Source: a bacterium (GTDB lineage Bacteria; Gemmatimonadota; Gemmatimonadetes; Gemmatimonadales; Gemmatimonadaceae). From it: DNA of 40,792 bases. The translations under genes and the position numbers were made by a program. Numbering within the stretch: position 1 is the first letter of the stretch; each line of letters begins with the position of its first letter. The notes under the pieces were generated by a model. It made no database searches and had not been told where the DNA came from. It was given only the letters and a program-made list of their open reading frames with translations. Location of the stretch: assembly GCA_021802745.1 (NCBI GenBank), contig JAJZRK010000004.1, forward strand, positions 1-40,792, written 5' to 3'. Below are positions 1-8,218 of this stretch, one piece after another.

Positions 1-2376
1 GCCTCGGCCACTGTCATCGGGCGCGATGCCATCGAGAACCAGGTCGCTGCCAGCCTCGCCGGCGTGCTCGAACTCGTGCCCGGCGTGCCTATCGCGCCGC
101 CGGGACTCGCCGGTTCCCAACAGGTGAGCCTGCGCACCGCACCCGCCAACTTCATCAGCGGCCCCGGCGCACAGGACGTCACCGCTCTCGGTACGTCCAT
201 CATCCTCGACGGCGTGCCGCTCTCCAATAACGCCAACCTGCAATCGCTTGGCGGACGCGGCGAGCTGTCACTGGCCACCAATGCCGGCGCCGGCGTGGAC
301 TTGCGCGCCATTCCTGCCGCCATGCTCGATCGCGTGGAGGTCATTCGCGGCGTCCCCCCGGCTCGCTACGGCGATCTTACTCAGGGCGCCGTCATCGTCG
401 ACACGCGCACCGCGCCGTCCCCTCTTGAACTGCTTGCCCGCGGCGACCTGCGCTCGATGGCGGCCACTTTGCGCGGCGGACGACAACTCGGCGCCAACCG
501 TGTGGGCGCCGCGTTTGGCGACGTCACCAGCACACGTATTTCTCCCGGGCTCAACGACGATGTGGCGCGACGCGTCGCCTTCGACGTCGCCCTGCGCGGC
601 ACCACGCGCCGCGGTGGCAGCAGCGACCTGCGCCTGCAGACGACGCTCGTCACGCAAGACTCTCCGGAGCAACCCGATGTGCTGCGGGGGCGTGCGGTGT
701 CGGCGCGCAACCTCACCGTGCGCCTGCTCGGCCGCTGGCGCTCCGCTGCCGCCGACCAGACACACCTGCATGCAACGTACAGTGTCACGGCACAGCGCCA
801 GCGCTCCACATCAAGCGTGTTCAAGACGTCGGGCGCCACACTATTCACCGACCGGCTCACGCCCGGACGTTCGACGGGACGCTACATCGGTGGCTCATAT
901 CTGGCCGACGTCACGCTCGCAGGCGCACCGGTGCTCGGCTATGGCCGCATCGAGTGGCTGCAGCCCTCGGGCCGGCGGCGCGCCGGCGCCGAGCTAAGAG
1001 CGGAGTACAATGGAGGCGCCGGGTACTCGTTTGCGATTGATCGGCCGCCGCAGGTGCTGTTCAACGGCATTCGCGGCTTCGACCGGCCGCGTCGTTTTGA
1101 CAGCGTGCCGCCGCTGATGATTGCGGCGCTGTATGCCGAGCAGTCGCTGCAGCGATCGCTCGGCGTGTTCGGACAGGGTGAACTCGAGTTCGGCATGCGC
1201 GCAGACGCGTTGGTGCCCGACGCACACTCGCCGACGGCCGTGCGGCAGTGGCTGCTCTCGCCGCGACTCAACGTTCAGGTCGTGCCCGCCGGTTGGCTTC
1301 GCCTGCGCGCCGCCGCCGGGCGTACCGCCAAGGCTTCGACGCTCGCGTCGCTCTGGCCGGCAATGCAGTGGTTCGACGTGGTGAACGTCAACTGGTATGC
1401 CAATGCGCCCGCTGAGCGACTGGCCGTACTCACGACCGAGACGCGCGATCCTACGAATCTCCGGCTCGGCTTCACGACAATGCAGAAGCGCGAGGTTGGA
1501 GTCGAACTGACGGCCGAGGCAATCGGCACGGTAGACGTCGTGCTCTTCGACGAGCGGACGCACGGGGGCGTCGGCCTCGACCGCTACACGGACGCGGTGT
1601 TCGTCAACCGGTACACGCTGACCAACACGGTTCCGGGCAGTGGCTCGCCGCCGGTGCTTGTTGAACCGCCCTATGCCATCGACACCGTGCCCATCACCAT
1701 CGACCGCCCAGGTCACGTGCTCGACGCCGTGTCCGGCGGCGTCGAGGCAACCGTCAGTCTGCGGCGCATCGACGCGCTGCGGCTCGACGTGCAGCTACAA
1801 GGCGCGTGGACGCATACGCGATTCAGCCAGCGCGGGCTCGAGTTCGGAGTGGGGCGCTCGTCCTTCGATCAATTCCAGACGGACGCACGGCTGCGTCGCA
1901 TTCCGGTGTGGGGAGGCTACGCGCGTGACGCCCGGCGCGGCATACTCGGCGCGCGCCTCGCGCATCATCAGCCAGCGGCCGGTTTGCTCGTGTCGGCCGT
2001 CATACAATGGTATGTCGGCGAGCGCACCCACGATGAGGCGCGCACCGACACCCTGTCGTGGAGCGGTTACCTCACGCGCGCCGGCCAGTACACCGCTGTC
2101 CCCGCGGCGAATCGGACCGAGCCCGCCTACGCCGACCTGCGCCAGCCACGCCGCGGCGTGTCAACGGTCTCGGACCGTCGCGCCGACGACTGGATTGCCT
2201 CACTGCAACTGGCCAAGACGGTCGCGACCAATGGCCGCCTCACCGTCTATGCCTTCAACGCGTTCAACCGCGAAGGGAAGTTCGCCACCGCCACTCGCGC
2301 ATCGCGGTTGTTTTCGACGGTGCAGTTTGGCGCCGAACTCGTGCTCCCCGTCGGCTGGCATGGGGGCATTCGATGA
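1..2376 (+). CDS. TonB-dependent outer-membrane receptor, 5'-truncated by the window edge
   Basis: The reading frame is open from base 1, so the signal peptide and any N-terminal carboxypeptidase-like domain lie outside the window. About 790 residues are visible. The first ~130 form a plug domain: the segment after the edge reads VIGRDAIENQ, then LVPGV, a LDGVPLSNNANLQ stretch, and the typical VEVIRGVPPARYGDLTQGAV plug end. The remainder alternates short polar/aromatic strands, as in a 22-strand beta-barrel. Receptors of this family import siderophores, cobalamin, glycans or peptides using TonB energy; the substrate cannot be read here. The stop codon overlaps the next gene's start (ATGA at 2373-2376), so the pair is probably co-translated and the neighbour may be an accessory component. 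There is no visible frameshift. I am sure of the family but not of the ligand. Confidence 0.9.
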   Translation, partial: ASATVIGRDAIENQVAASLAGVLELVPGVPIAPPGLAGSQQVSLRTAPANFISGPGAQDVTALGTSIILDGVPLSNNANLQSLGGRGELSLATNAGAGVDLRAIPAAMLDRVEVIRGVPPARYGDLTQGAVIVDTRTAPSPLELLARGDLRSMAATLRGGRQLGANRVGAAFGDVTSTRISPGLNDDVARRVAFDVALRGTTRRGGSSDLRLQTTLVTQDSPEQPDVLRGRAVSARNLTVRLLGRWRSAAADQTHLHATYSVTAQRQRSTSSVFKTSGATLFTDRLTPGRSTGRYIGGSYLADVTLAGAPVLGYGRIEWLQPSGRRRAGAELRAEYNGGAGYSFAIDRPPQVLFNGIRGFDRPRRFDSVPPLMIAALYAEQSLQRSLGVFGQGELEFGMRADALVPDAHSPTAVRQWLLSPRLNVQVVPAGWLRLRAAAGRTAKASTLASLWPAMQWFDVVNVNWYANAPAERLAVLTTETRDPTNLRLGFTTMQKREVGVELTAEAIGTVDVVLFDERTHGGVGLDRYTDAVFVNRYTLTNTVPGSGSPPVLVEPPYAIDTVPITIDRPGHVLDAVSGGVEATVSLRRIDALRLDVQLQGAWTHTRFSQRGLEFGVGRSSFDQFQTDARLRRIPVWGGYARDARRGILGARLAHHQPAAGLLVSAVIQWYVGERTHDEARTDTLSWSGYLTRAGQYTAVPAANRTEPAYADLRQPRRGVSTVSDRRADDWIASLQLAKTVATNGRLTVYAFNAFNREGKFATATRASRLFSTVQFGAELVLPVGWHGGIR

Positions 2377-3896
2377 AGGCCGCCGCACGCGCGACGATGC
2401 TTGCGGCTGTGTTCGTGGTCTTCGGGTCCGGCGCGCGGGCCCAGCTCCCCCCCACGGCGAGTTTTCGTTCGACGCCGCCGCTGGCTGCCGTGGAACTCGC
2501 ACCGCCAGCAACCACGGTGGATCCCGCGGCCTTTGCGCGTCTCTCAGTGCTCGCCCCGTTGCGTTATGCCATCTGGACACGCGACGAGAGTGGCAATTGG
2601 CGCCGGAAGGTCGATGTCGCGCAGGCCAGCACACAGGGTGCTGGTGTGTTCGGCACGCTCAAGCTCGGCACGCACTCTGCGCTCATCGGGAACGTTGAGC
2701 TTGAGCGCACGACGAATATGTCGTCCACCGGTGCGCTGCTCAGTGCCTTCACCACCGCACCACTCGCGGTGATCGACACGTTCGCACCGCAGCTCACCGG
2801 CACCGCGCTGCGCCTCGAGGGCACGATGGCACGGACCGTCGGTCGGTGGGACGCCGGGCTGACCGCGCGGTATGCGGGCGTCGAAGCAGTGTCGGCGCAC
2901 AGCGCGCGCATGCGCACCGAGCAGGCGTCGGCGCTGGAGATTGTCGCGGGCGCCGGACGCCAAGTCGGCGGCAGCGGTCGCGTGGCTGCGTCGGTGCGCT
3001 GGCGCGATGCCAACGAGACGGTGCGCCTGATGCCCAATCCCTTCGGCGGGATCGCGTACTACTTCGTTGGATTCGAGGATCCACTTCCCCTTAGTTACGA
3101 CCAGAACATCATCTATCGCCGGTCGGCCAACGGCGCGCTTGATGCATCGCTCATTGCCTCCACCGGGAGCGTGCGGCGCGGCTTCGGACTGGTGTTGCAA
3201 CGACTGCAACAGCATGACAACCAGCATACGCAGCGCGTCGCCGACTCGCCGCTCGACCGATGGTCATCCGCGGGATGGGGCGGAACTGCCACAGCGCACC
3301 TCGCGTTGCGCGACACGCTGCGCCGTGCCTCCATGCGCCTGTCGGCGAAGAGCGCCGAGGATGAGACGATCCGGCACGACCTGTCGACCCCCGTGCACCA
3401 CGCTTCCCGCAGCGAAGCGACGCTCGGCGTGCGCGTTGAGACGCCTTGGTCGTGGATACCGGGCACCCGGTGGACGCTCGGCCTCGACGCCCGCATGGAA
3501 GACGCCACACACGACGACTACCTGAAGCGCACACAGTGGACGCGCACGGCCAATGGCTGGCTCGGCAGCGCACGCGCTGACTGGCGGGCACGCCGCGGTC
3601 ATTCACTTGCCGCGCTCGCCGCGTTCGGCATGCTCACGCCCAGCTCGGTCCTACCGTCTCCGACCGTGCTCGGCCCGGCCTTTCGAGCATGGCTCTACGA
3701 CGCATTCGCGCTGGAGGGAACGCCGACCACGACGACGCGTGCCGCGGTGGACATCGGCTGGCCGCTCGGCAATGGCGACCGCGTCCACCTGGTGGTGGAC
3801 GGCATGATCACGTCGCCCCGTAACGCGACGCTGCCACTCGTGCCAACCGGCAAACGGGGCGTGGTGACCGTGTCGGTACGGTGGGAGCCGCGGTAG
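2373..3896 (+). CDS. Exported protein, probably outer-membrane, coupled to the TonB receptor
   Basis: This gene encodes 507 residues. I chose the ATG at 2373 because it overlaps the receptor's stop codon (ATGA) and gives a clear Sec signal peptide: residues 1-24, MKAAARATMLAAVFVVFGSG then ARA-Q. A longer in-frame extension upstream would lie inside the receptor gene and has no signal peptide. The mature part is rich in alternating hydrophobic/polar strands with many Arg, Thr and aromatic residues and no transmembrane helix, which suggests a beta-barrel or periplasmic beta protein. I do not recognise a catalytic motif. From memory, some receptor operons in Bacteroidota carry a DUF6850-type outer-membrane protein of similar size beside such a receptor, but I cannot confirm homology. 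The function is unknown; a role with the receptor is inferred from coupling alone. Confidence 0.75.
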   Translation: MKAAARATMLAAVFVVFGSGARAQLPPTASFRSTPPLAAVELAPPATTVDPAAFARLSVLAPLRYAIWTRDESGNWRRKVDVAQASTQGAGVFGTLKLGTHSALIGNVELERTTNMSSTGALLSAFTTAPLAVIDTFAPQLTGTALRLEGTMARTVGRWDAGLTARYAGVEAVSAHSARMRTEQASALEIVAGAGRQVGGSGRVAASVRWRDANETVRLMPNPFGGIAYYFVGFEDPLPLSYDQNIIYRRSANGALDASLIASTGSVRRGFGLVLQRLQQHDNQHTQRVADSPLDRWSSAGWGGTATAHLALRDTLRRASMRLSAKSAEDETIRHDLSTPVHHASRSEATLGVRVETPWSWIPGTRWTLGLDARMEDATHDDYLKRTQWTRTANGWLGSARADWRARRGHSLAALAAFGMLTPSSVLPSPTVLGPAFRAWLYDAFALEGTPTTTTRAAVDIGWPLGNGDRVHLVVDGMITSPRNATLPLVPTGKRGVVTVSVRWEPR

Positions 3897-3952
3897 TGCC
3901 GCTGCCTTCTCGAGCTCGCCCGCACCATATGGAGGTGACGCTGATTTTGCGT

Positions 3953-4100
3953 GCTTTGCCGCGGATTACGCGGATCAGGAGCGGCGGATAGACGCGGATA
4001 GTTCTTGGGGGAACCGCGTATACAAGCCGAGTCAGCTTGGCGAACACCCTCAAGTTTGATCCGCGAAATCCGTTCCCATCCGCGTAATCCGCGGCAAAGC
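3953..4100. repeat. Palindromic element A (23-bp perfect terminal inverted repeats) at a convergent junction
   Basis: Bases 3953-3975 are the exact reverse complement of 4078-4100. The complementarity continues inward imperfectly: GCGGATA at 3994-4000 pairs with ATCCGCG near 4059, and CTTGGGGG at 4004-4011 with CCCTCAAG at 4047-4054. The whole 148 bp can therefore fold into one long hairpin. It lies between the stop codons of two convergent genes (3896 and 4139) and contains no ORF of note. It may serve as a bidirectional terminator or be a REP/MITE-like dispersed element; copy number elsewhere would decide. Confidence 0.85.
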
Positions 4101-4138
4101 CGTAAGACCAGCCCCAGGTCAGAGCGGCGGCAAGTCGC

Positions 4139-5968
4139 CTACGGCACCACCTGCACGTCCACCCGCGACGCCTGCGTCGGCGTGCGCCAGACACGGTGCG
4201 TCTGTGCCCTGAAGTCGCTTTCCTTCGCCGTGAAGATGTTGGGCACCCACGTCTGCGGGTTGCGGTCAATGAGCGGGAACCAGGTGCTCTGCACCTGCAC
4301 CATCACGCGATGCCCCTTGAGGAAGCGATAACTCTGCGTGTGCAGGTCAATGGTGACGGGCGTGACCTGGTTCGGAACCATCGGCTTCGGCTTCTCGAGC
4401 GACTCGCGGAAGCGCGACCGGAAGACGTCATTGGCAACCATCAGCTCGAATCCGCCGAGCCTGCTGTTCTTCGCGTACTCCTCGGGGTAGACGTCAATGA
4501 GCTTCACAATCCAGTCGGCGTCCTGCCCCGTCGTGGAGACTTGCAGCTTCGCCGTCACGTCGCCGGCGAGCACGAGATCCTCGGCCAGTGGCTCGGTGGC
4601 CCACGCGAGTACATCCGGCCGGTCTTTCACGAAGCGCTGATTCTCGGTGAGCCAGACCGGCCAGCCGCTCCCCTTGGGGAAGTACGTCGGCTCGATGGGC
4701 CGGTTGCGGTACGGCACCGGATGCGCGGGGTCGCTCACGAACGCATCGTTGCCCGTCGTCGTGGGCGCGCTGAACGACAACGCACCGTTCGCCTGGAAGT
4801 AGAGCGATTTCGTCACGGCTTCTTTGGGCGGCCATGCCGTGTACGTGCGCCACGCATTGCTCCCGCTCTCGAACACCGTGGCCTCGGCCGGCACGTAGTC
4901 GCCCTTGCCCTTCAGGTACTTGGCGAAGAAGGGCGCCTCGATCTTGCTACGGTACTCGACGCCGGTGGCCGTGCCGAAGTCGATCTTGCCGAGGGCGGCG
5001 CCGTCGCGGCGCCAGCCGCCGTGGTTCCACGGGCCGACGACGAGGAAGTTCTTCGACGTCGAGTCGCGCTTCTCGAGCGTGCGGTAGATGTGCACCGGCC
5101 CGTAGAAATCTTCCTGGTCCCACCAGCCGGCGACGTTGAGCGTCGGCACCGTGACGTGCGTCAGGTACGACTGCATGGCCTGCCGCTGCCAGAAACCGTC
5201 GTAGTTGGGATGCGCCACGTAGTCGTTCCACGTGGGGATCTTCCCCTTGAGGTACTTCGCGTTGACGTTCGCGAGCGAGCCGAGCTTCAGGTACCAGTCG
5301 AAGGTGTCGTAGGTGTCGAAGGCGAACTGCTCGTTCTGCTTGGACGTCTCCATCATCGCCGCGTACTCGAAGCCGTAGCTCAGCCGGAAGGCGCCGTTGT
5401 GATGGAAGTCGTCGCCGATCCACATGTCGGCCGGCGAGGCCTGCGGACTCACGGCGGCGAGCGCCGGATGCGGATCGAGCATCGCCATGGCGGTGAGCCA
5501 GCCCGGGTACGACACGCCGAACATTCCCACCTTCCCGTTGTGGTTGGGAATGTTCTTCAGCAGCCAGTCTATGGTGTCCCAGGCGTCGGTGGACTCATCC
5601 ACCCGCGGCCCCGGGCCGTCCACGATGCGCGGCGGGCGCTGCATCACGAACTGCCCCTCGCTCTTGTAGCGGCCGCGGATGTCCTGCATGACGAACAGGT
5701 ACCGCTCGGCGGCGAGCTCGGGGTATGCCGCCGACAGCGGAAATTTCTCACCCGGCGCGCCATAGGGCGTTCGGATGAACATGAACGGCAGCGGCTCGCG
5801 CTGGTCCTTTGGCAAGAAGATGACGGTGTTGAGCTTCACGCCATCGCGCATCGGGATCATGACCTGCTGGTACGAGTAGTCCGGCGAGGCGAGCGGCGTT
5901 CCCTGCGCGCCGGCGAGGACGGCAAGGGAGAAGAACGCAACGGCGGCGGGAGCACGCAGAGTCCGCAT
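4139..5968 (-). CDS. Secreted CocE/NonD-family alpha/beta hydrolase (X-Pro dipeptidyl-peptidase S15-like), copy 1
   Basis: This gene encodes 609 residues. The ATG at 5968 is preferred over an in-frame ATG 69 bases upstream because it has AAGGGG six bases before it and begins a signal peptide (MRTLRAPAAVAFFSLAVLAG). The hydrolase domain shows the nucleophile elbow GVSYPG (Ser153), the acid in GWWDQED (Asp284) and the base in GPWNHGG (His316), the order seen in cocaine esterase and alpha-amino-acid ester hydrolases. A C-terminal jelly-roll (about residues 400-609) ends with the family's GHRVMVQVQSTWFP and NPQTW stretches. Such enzymes cleave acyl or aminoacyl ester/amide bonds; the substrate is not predictable. 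A paralogue with the same plan lies at 18307. It stands alone, divergent from the repeat protein and convergent with the upstream pair. Confidence 0.9.
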   Translation of the reverse strand: MRTLRAPAAVAFFSLAVLAGAQGTPLASPDYSYQQVMIPMRDGVKLNTVIFLPKDQREPLPFMFIRTPYGAPGEKFPLSAAYPELAAERYLFVMQDIRGRYKSEGQFVMQRPPRIVDGPGPRVDESTDAWDTIDWLLKNIPNHNGKVGMFGVSYPGWLTAMAMLDPHPALAAVSPQASPADMWIGDDFHHNGAFRLSYGFEYAAMMETSKQNEQFAFDTYDTFDWYLKLGSLANVNAKYLKGKIPTWNDYVAHPNYDGFWQRQAMQSYLTHVTVPTLNVAGWWDQEDFYGPVHIYRTLEKRDSTSKNFLVVGPWNHGGWRRDGAALGKIDFGTATGVEYRSKIEAPFFAKYLKGKGDYVPAEATVFESGSNAWRTYTAWPPKEAVTKSLYFQANGALSFSAPTTTGNDAFVSDPAHPVPYRNRPIEPTYFPKGSGWPVWLTENQRFVKDRPDVLAWATEPLAEDLVLAGDVTAKLQVSTTGQDADWIVKLIDVYPEEYAKNSRLGGFELMVANDVFRSRFRESLEKPKPMVPNQVTPVTIDLHTQSYRFLKGHRVMVQVQSTWFPLIDRNPQTWVPNIFTAKESDFRAQTHRVWRTPTQASRVDVQVVP

Positions 5969-6169
5969 AGGAATCCCCTTGGGTTGGGCGAGAAAGTACG
6001 ACGGCGGGAGCCGCGGCGCATCCCGACGGGAGTCCAAAACCCTTTGGCCCCGCGCCGTGTCTAAACGACCAGTGGCATTACGCCGCGGTCAGCCGAGAAA
6101 CCGTCGGCCGCAGCGTCGCGTAGTGCGCTCGTACGACAGCATTCCCACCCGGTGAGGGGCCTCTCTCAT
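5969..6169. other. Divergent intergenic region between the CocE-like hydrolase and the repeat protein
   Basis: About 200 bases separate two divergent start codons and must hold both promoters. Apart from AAGGGG near 5978 (minus strand, for the hydrolase) and GAGGGG near 6154-6159 (plus strand, before the ATG at 6170), I see no convincing -35/-10 pair, operator or hairpin. Confidence 0.4.
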
Positions 6170-7186
6170 ATGCGACTTCATTCCGTCGCTGCCGGCTTGC
6201 TGGCGGTCGCCGCTGCGGCACCGCTGCTCGCGCAGGATCAGGCGAACTCGAAACCCGTGCGACATGGCCTGTCCATTGGCGACTACCCGAACGTCACGGG
6301 CCTGCGCATCAACTTCCGCGACCGTGCACTCGGCGACGTGCACGGCGCGAACGTCACCATCTGGACACCGTATGACGGCGATGCGGGCGGTACGGTGCGC
6401 GGTCTCGCGCTCGGATTGCCGATGACCGCGGCTGGTTCGATTCACGGCATCGCGACTGGCCTGTTCGGCGCCGGCGCCAGCAAGGACCTTACCGGCATCG
6501 GCATCGCCCCGGTTGGACTCGGCGCGGGCGGACGGCTCAAGGGCATCGCCATCGGCGGTGTGGGTGTCGGTGGCGGCGGTGATCTCGAGGGCTTCGCGGC
6601 CGGCGGCATTGGCGCCGGACTCGGCGGTGATGCGCACGGCATCTTGATGGGCGGCGTGGGCGCCGGGGTTGGCGGCAACTTTCATGGCGCCGCGATCGGC
6701 GGCATCGGGGTTGGCGCCGGCGGCAACGGTCGCGGCCTGCTTGTGGGCGGCGTGGGAGCCGGCGTCGGCGGGAGCTTCCAGGGTATCGCCATCAGTGGGA
6801 TCGGCACGGGAGCTGGCGGCAAGTTCCGAGGTCTCGCCATCAGTGGAATCGGCATTGGCGCCGGGTCCAGCATTGACGGTGTGGCGATTGCCGGGCTTGG
6901 CATCGGCTCGCCGACGATTCGCAAGCTCGCCATCGCGCCGTTCATCGGCGCCAACCGGATGCACGGGCTGATGATTGCCCCCGTCATGGCGCGCCTGGAG
7001 AAGGGCGGCAGCATGCGCGGCGTCTCGGTGTCCACGATCAATGCCATGCGTGGCCAGCAGACCGGGCTCACGATCGGCCTCGTGAACTACACGCGCGACC
7101 TCGATGGCATGCAGATTGGCGTCATCAACATTGCGCGCAATGCGAGCGTGAAGTTTCTGCCGATCGTCAACTATCACAGACGATAG
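6170..7186 (+). CDS. Exported glycine-rich 16-residue-repeat protein, LA_2272-like surface repeat family
   Basis: This gene encodes 338 residues. The ATG at 6170 gives a clean signal peptide (MRLHSVAAGLLAVAAAAPLL, cleavage near AQ-D22); a GTG 18 bases upstream is in frame but less likely. Residues 75-249 are about eleven tandem 16-residue units of the form x-h-x-G-h-A-h-x-G-h-G-h-G-h-G-G, e.g. RLKGIAIGGVGVGGGG. The C-terminal region (residues 295-325) has the TGLTIGLVNYTRDLDGMQIG pattern that I associate with LA_2272-type surface repeat proteins first named in Leptospira. The regular hydrophobic/Gly spacing suggests a stacked beta-solenoid. It is probably a surface or periplasmic structural protein; no enzymatic motif is visible. 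It is a single-gene unit ending at two hairpins. Confidence 0.8.
   Translation: MRLHSVAAGLLAVAAAAPLLAQDQANSKPVRHGLSIGDYPNVTGLRINFRDRALGDVHGANVTIWTPYDGDAGGTVRGLALGLPMTAAGSIHGIATGLFGAGASKDLTGIGIAPVGLGAGGRLKGIAIGGVGVGGGGDLEGFAAGGIGAGLGGDAHGILMGGVGAGVGGNFHGAAIGGIGVGAGGNGRGLLVGGVGAGVGGSFQGIAISGIGTGAGGKFRGLAISGIGIGAGSSIDGVAIAGLGIGSPTIRKLAIAPFIGANRMHGLMIAPVMARLEKGGSMRGVSVSTINAMRGQQTGLTIGLVNYTRDLDGMQIGVINIARNASVKFLPIVNYHRR
6392..6916 (+). repeat. 48-bp coding tandem repeat (about 11 units) inside the surface repeat protein
   Basis: The repeat encodes about eleven 16-residue units. They are diverged at DNA level but phase-exact, with Gly at unit position 4 and GG at the unit end. Copy-number change by slippage would stay in frame because each unit is 48 bp. 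Confidence 0.85.
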
Positions 7187-7199
7187 AGGACGTGGACCG

Positions 7200-7225
7200 A
7201 GGATCGCGATGCAGGATCGCGATTC
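7200..7225. repeat. Two tandem 13-mers in the 3' flank of the repeat protein gene
   Basis: AGGATCGCGATGC (7200-7212) is followed directly by AGGATCGCGATTC (7213-7225), then degenerate GCGATTG copies to about 7246. It is non-coding and short. Confidence 0.7.
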
Positions 7226-7250
7226 ACGATTGCGAGTGGCGATTGACGCT

Positions 7251-7276
7251 GAAGGGCCGGCAGATGCCGGCCCTTC
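7251..7276. terminator. 12-bp perfect hairpin, probable terminator
   Basis: GAAGGGCCGGCA (7251-7262) pairs with TGCCGGCCCTTC (7265-7276), so a perfect 12-bp GC-rich stem encloses a tiny loop, 65 bases after the repeat protein's stop codon. No U-tract follows, so intrinsic termination is plausible but unproven. Confidence 0.6.
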
Positions 7277-7298
7277 GACGTTTCGATGGCAGGAACGA

Positions 7299-7336
7299 CC
7301 AACGCCGTAGCGCTGTGTCAGCCGCTACGGCGTTGG
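7299..7336. terminator. 14-bp perfect hairpin between convergent genes
   Basis: CCAACGCCGTAGCG (7299-7312) pairs perfectly with CGCTACGGCGTTGG (7323-7336) around a 10-base loop. It lies 40 bases from the stop codon of the minus-strand gene, so it can serve both convergent genes. Confidence 0.6.
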
Positions 7337-7375
7337 CGTTCTCACCCCCACCCCTGGAGGCTTGCCCTGTAATAC

Positions 7376-7939
7376 CTACTTCTTCGGTCGATGTTCCCTG
7401 GCCCACTGCTGCATCTGCGTCCGGGCCTGTTCGCGGGTCAGCTTGCCCTCGAGGACCTGGGCGTGGACCGTCTGACGCTGGGCGCGCAGCTGCTCGACGA
7501 AAGCCTTCTGTTCGGGTGTCGCATTGGCGAGGCGGTCAGCCCGGAGTCCGGCACGGAAGCCGGCCCGCGCGCCTGCCCGCACACCGGCCCGCACACCGGC
7601 CTGCATGCCAGCCCGCGCCCCAGCGCGGAAACCGCTGCCCGGAGCAGCGGCGAAGCCGCGGCCCCAGCCCCTGCCGTCCCCCGCCCGGAGGGCGTTGCGC
7701 CCGGCGAATCCGCCGCGGAGCCCACGCGCCTGCCCAAAGCGTCCGTTCATCTGCATCCGTCCGAGCCGCTGGCCCTGCAACTGGCGCATCTGCCGGCGGT
7801 GTGCGAGCTGGTTCGCTTCGATGCGAGCCAGACGATCAACGCCCGGGAACGCCCCGGGTTGTAGGGTACCCTGCCCGAGTGCGGGCACCGCAGCCGCAGC
7901 GACCGCCACGGCGAGACCTAGGAACTTGATGGTGCGCAT
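7376..7939 (-). CDS. Small exported protein with an (x-R-A-G)n tract, function unknown
   Basis: This gene encodes 187 residues. The ATG at 7939 is supported by GGAGG five bases upstream and begins a signal peptide (MRTIKFLGLAVAVAAAAVPA, cleavage near LGQ). The mature protein is very rich in Arg, Gln and Gly. Residues 104-133 are a four-residue repeat (FRAG, ARAG, MQAG, VRAG, VRAG, ARAG, FRAG, LRAD). The last ~45 residues (from TPEQKAFVEQLRAQ) look helical and amphipathic, a little like Spy/CpxP-type periplasmic proteins, but I see no duplicated LTxxQ motif, so that likeness is weak. It is strongly basic and may bind polyanions or the envelope. It is divergent from the suf operon and shares its 280-base upstream region. 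Confidence 0.7.
   Translation of the reverse strand: MRTIKFLGLAVAVAAAAVPALGQGTLQPGAFPGVDRLARIEANQLAHRRQMRQLQGQRLGRMQMNGRFGQARGLRGGFAGRNALRAGDGRGWGRGFAAAPGSGFRAGARAGMQAGVRAGVRAGARAGFRAGLRADRLANATPEQKAFVEQLRAQRQTVHAQVLEGKLTREQARTQMQQWAREHRPKK
7541..7627 (-). repeat. 12-bp coding tandem repeat (xRAG units)
   Basis: About seven or eight 12-bp units encode x-R-A-G in the small basic exported protein. A copy-number change here would keep the reading frame. Confidence 0.75.
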
Positions 7940-8054
7940 ATGCGCCTCCGGAAGGATCATCGGGACTGAGATGTCCCGTTGCACGGTGGACGCTGCGTGG
8001 GGTGCGTCGTTAACGAGAGAGATGCTTGTACGTAGATTGTTGCTTCATATAGTG

Positions 8055-8081
8055 TTGTAATACAATCATTTATACTATAAT
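8055..8081 (+). promoter_or_regulatory. AT-rich promoter candidate for the suf operon with a small palindrome
   Basis: The region from about 8030 to 8100 is strikingly AT-rich for this GC-rich DNA. It holds an exact TATAAT (8076-8081), and TTGTAA (8055-8060) could be a -35 with a short 15-base spacer. The -35 part lies in the perfect 5-1-5 palindrome TTGTA-A-TACAA (8055-8065), a possible operator. If used, transcription would start near 8088, about 130 bases before sufR. The same AT-rich stretch could also serve the divergent gene ending at 7376. Confidence 0.5.
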
Positions 8082-8140
8082 TATGAACATTTGTTTGTCT
8101 TGGAATCACATGCTTTCAACTCCAGAAGACCAAAAGTCGC

Positions 8141-8161
8141 CGCCAGTTTCAGTAACTGGCG
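8141..8161 (+). promoter_or_regulatory. 8-bp dyad with 5-base loop in the sufR leader
   Basis: CGCCAGTT (8141-8148) and AACTGGCG (8154-8161) are perfect complements around TCAGT, 58 bases before the sufR start. It could be an operator for SufR autoregulation or an RNA hairpin. It does not match the CAAC-N6-GTTG site known for cyanobacterial SufR. Confidence 0.45.
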
Positions 8162-8218
8162 CTGATTTCTCACACATTTTCCTTTGCAAATTCCGCCTTC
8201 CCGACTAGGTTTCTCGTC

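Noticed and set aside
4196..6064. Long plus-strand ORF (622 codons) opposite the CocE-like gene, and similar long antisense ORFs at 18244-20151, 11194-13005, 8866-10239 and 23029-24741
   Set aside because: They lie wholly opposite well-supported genes, have low-complexity Arg/Ala/Gly/Val-rich translations with no domain, and follow from GC-rich third codon positions.
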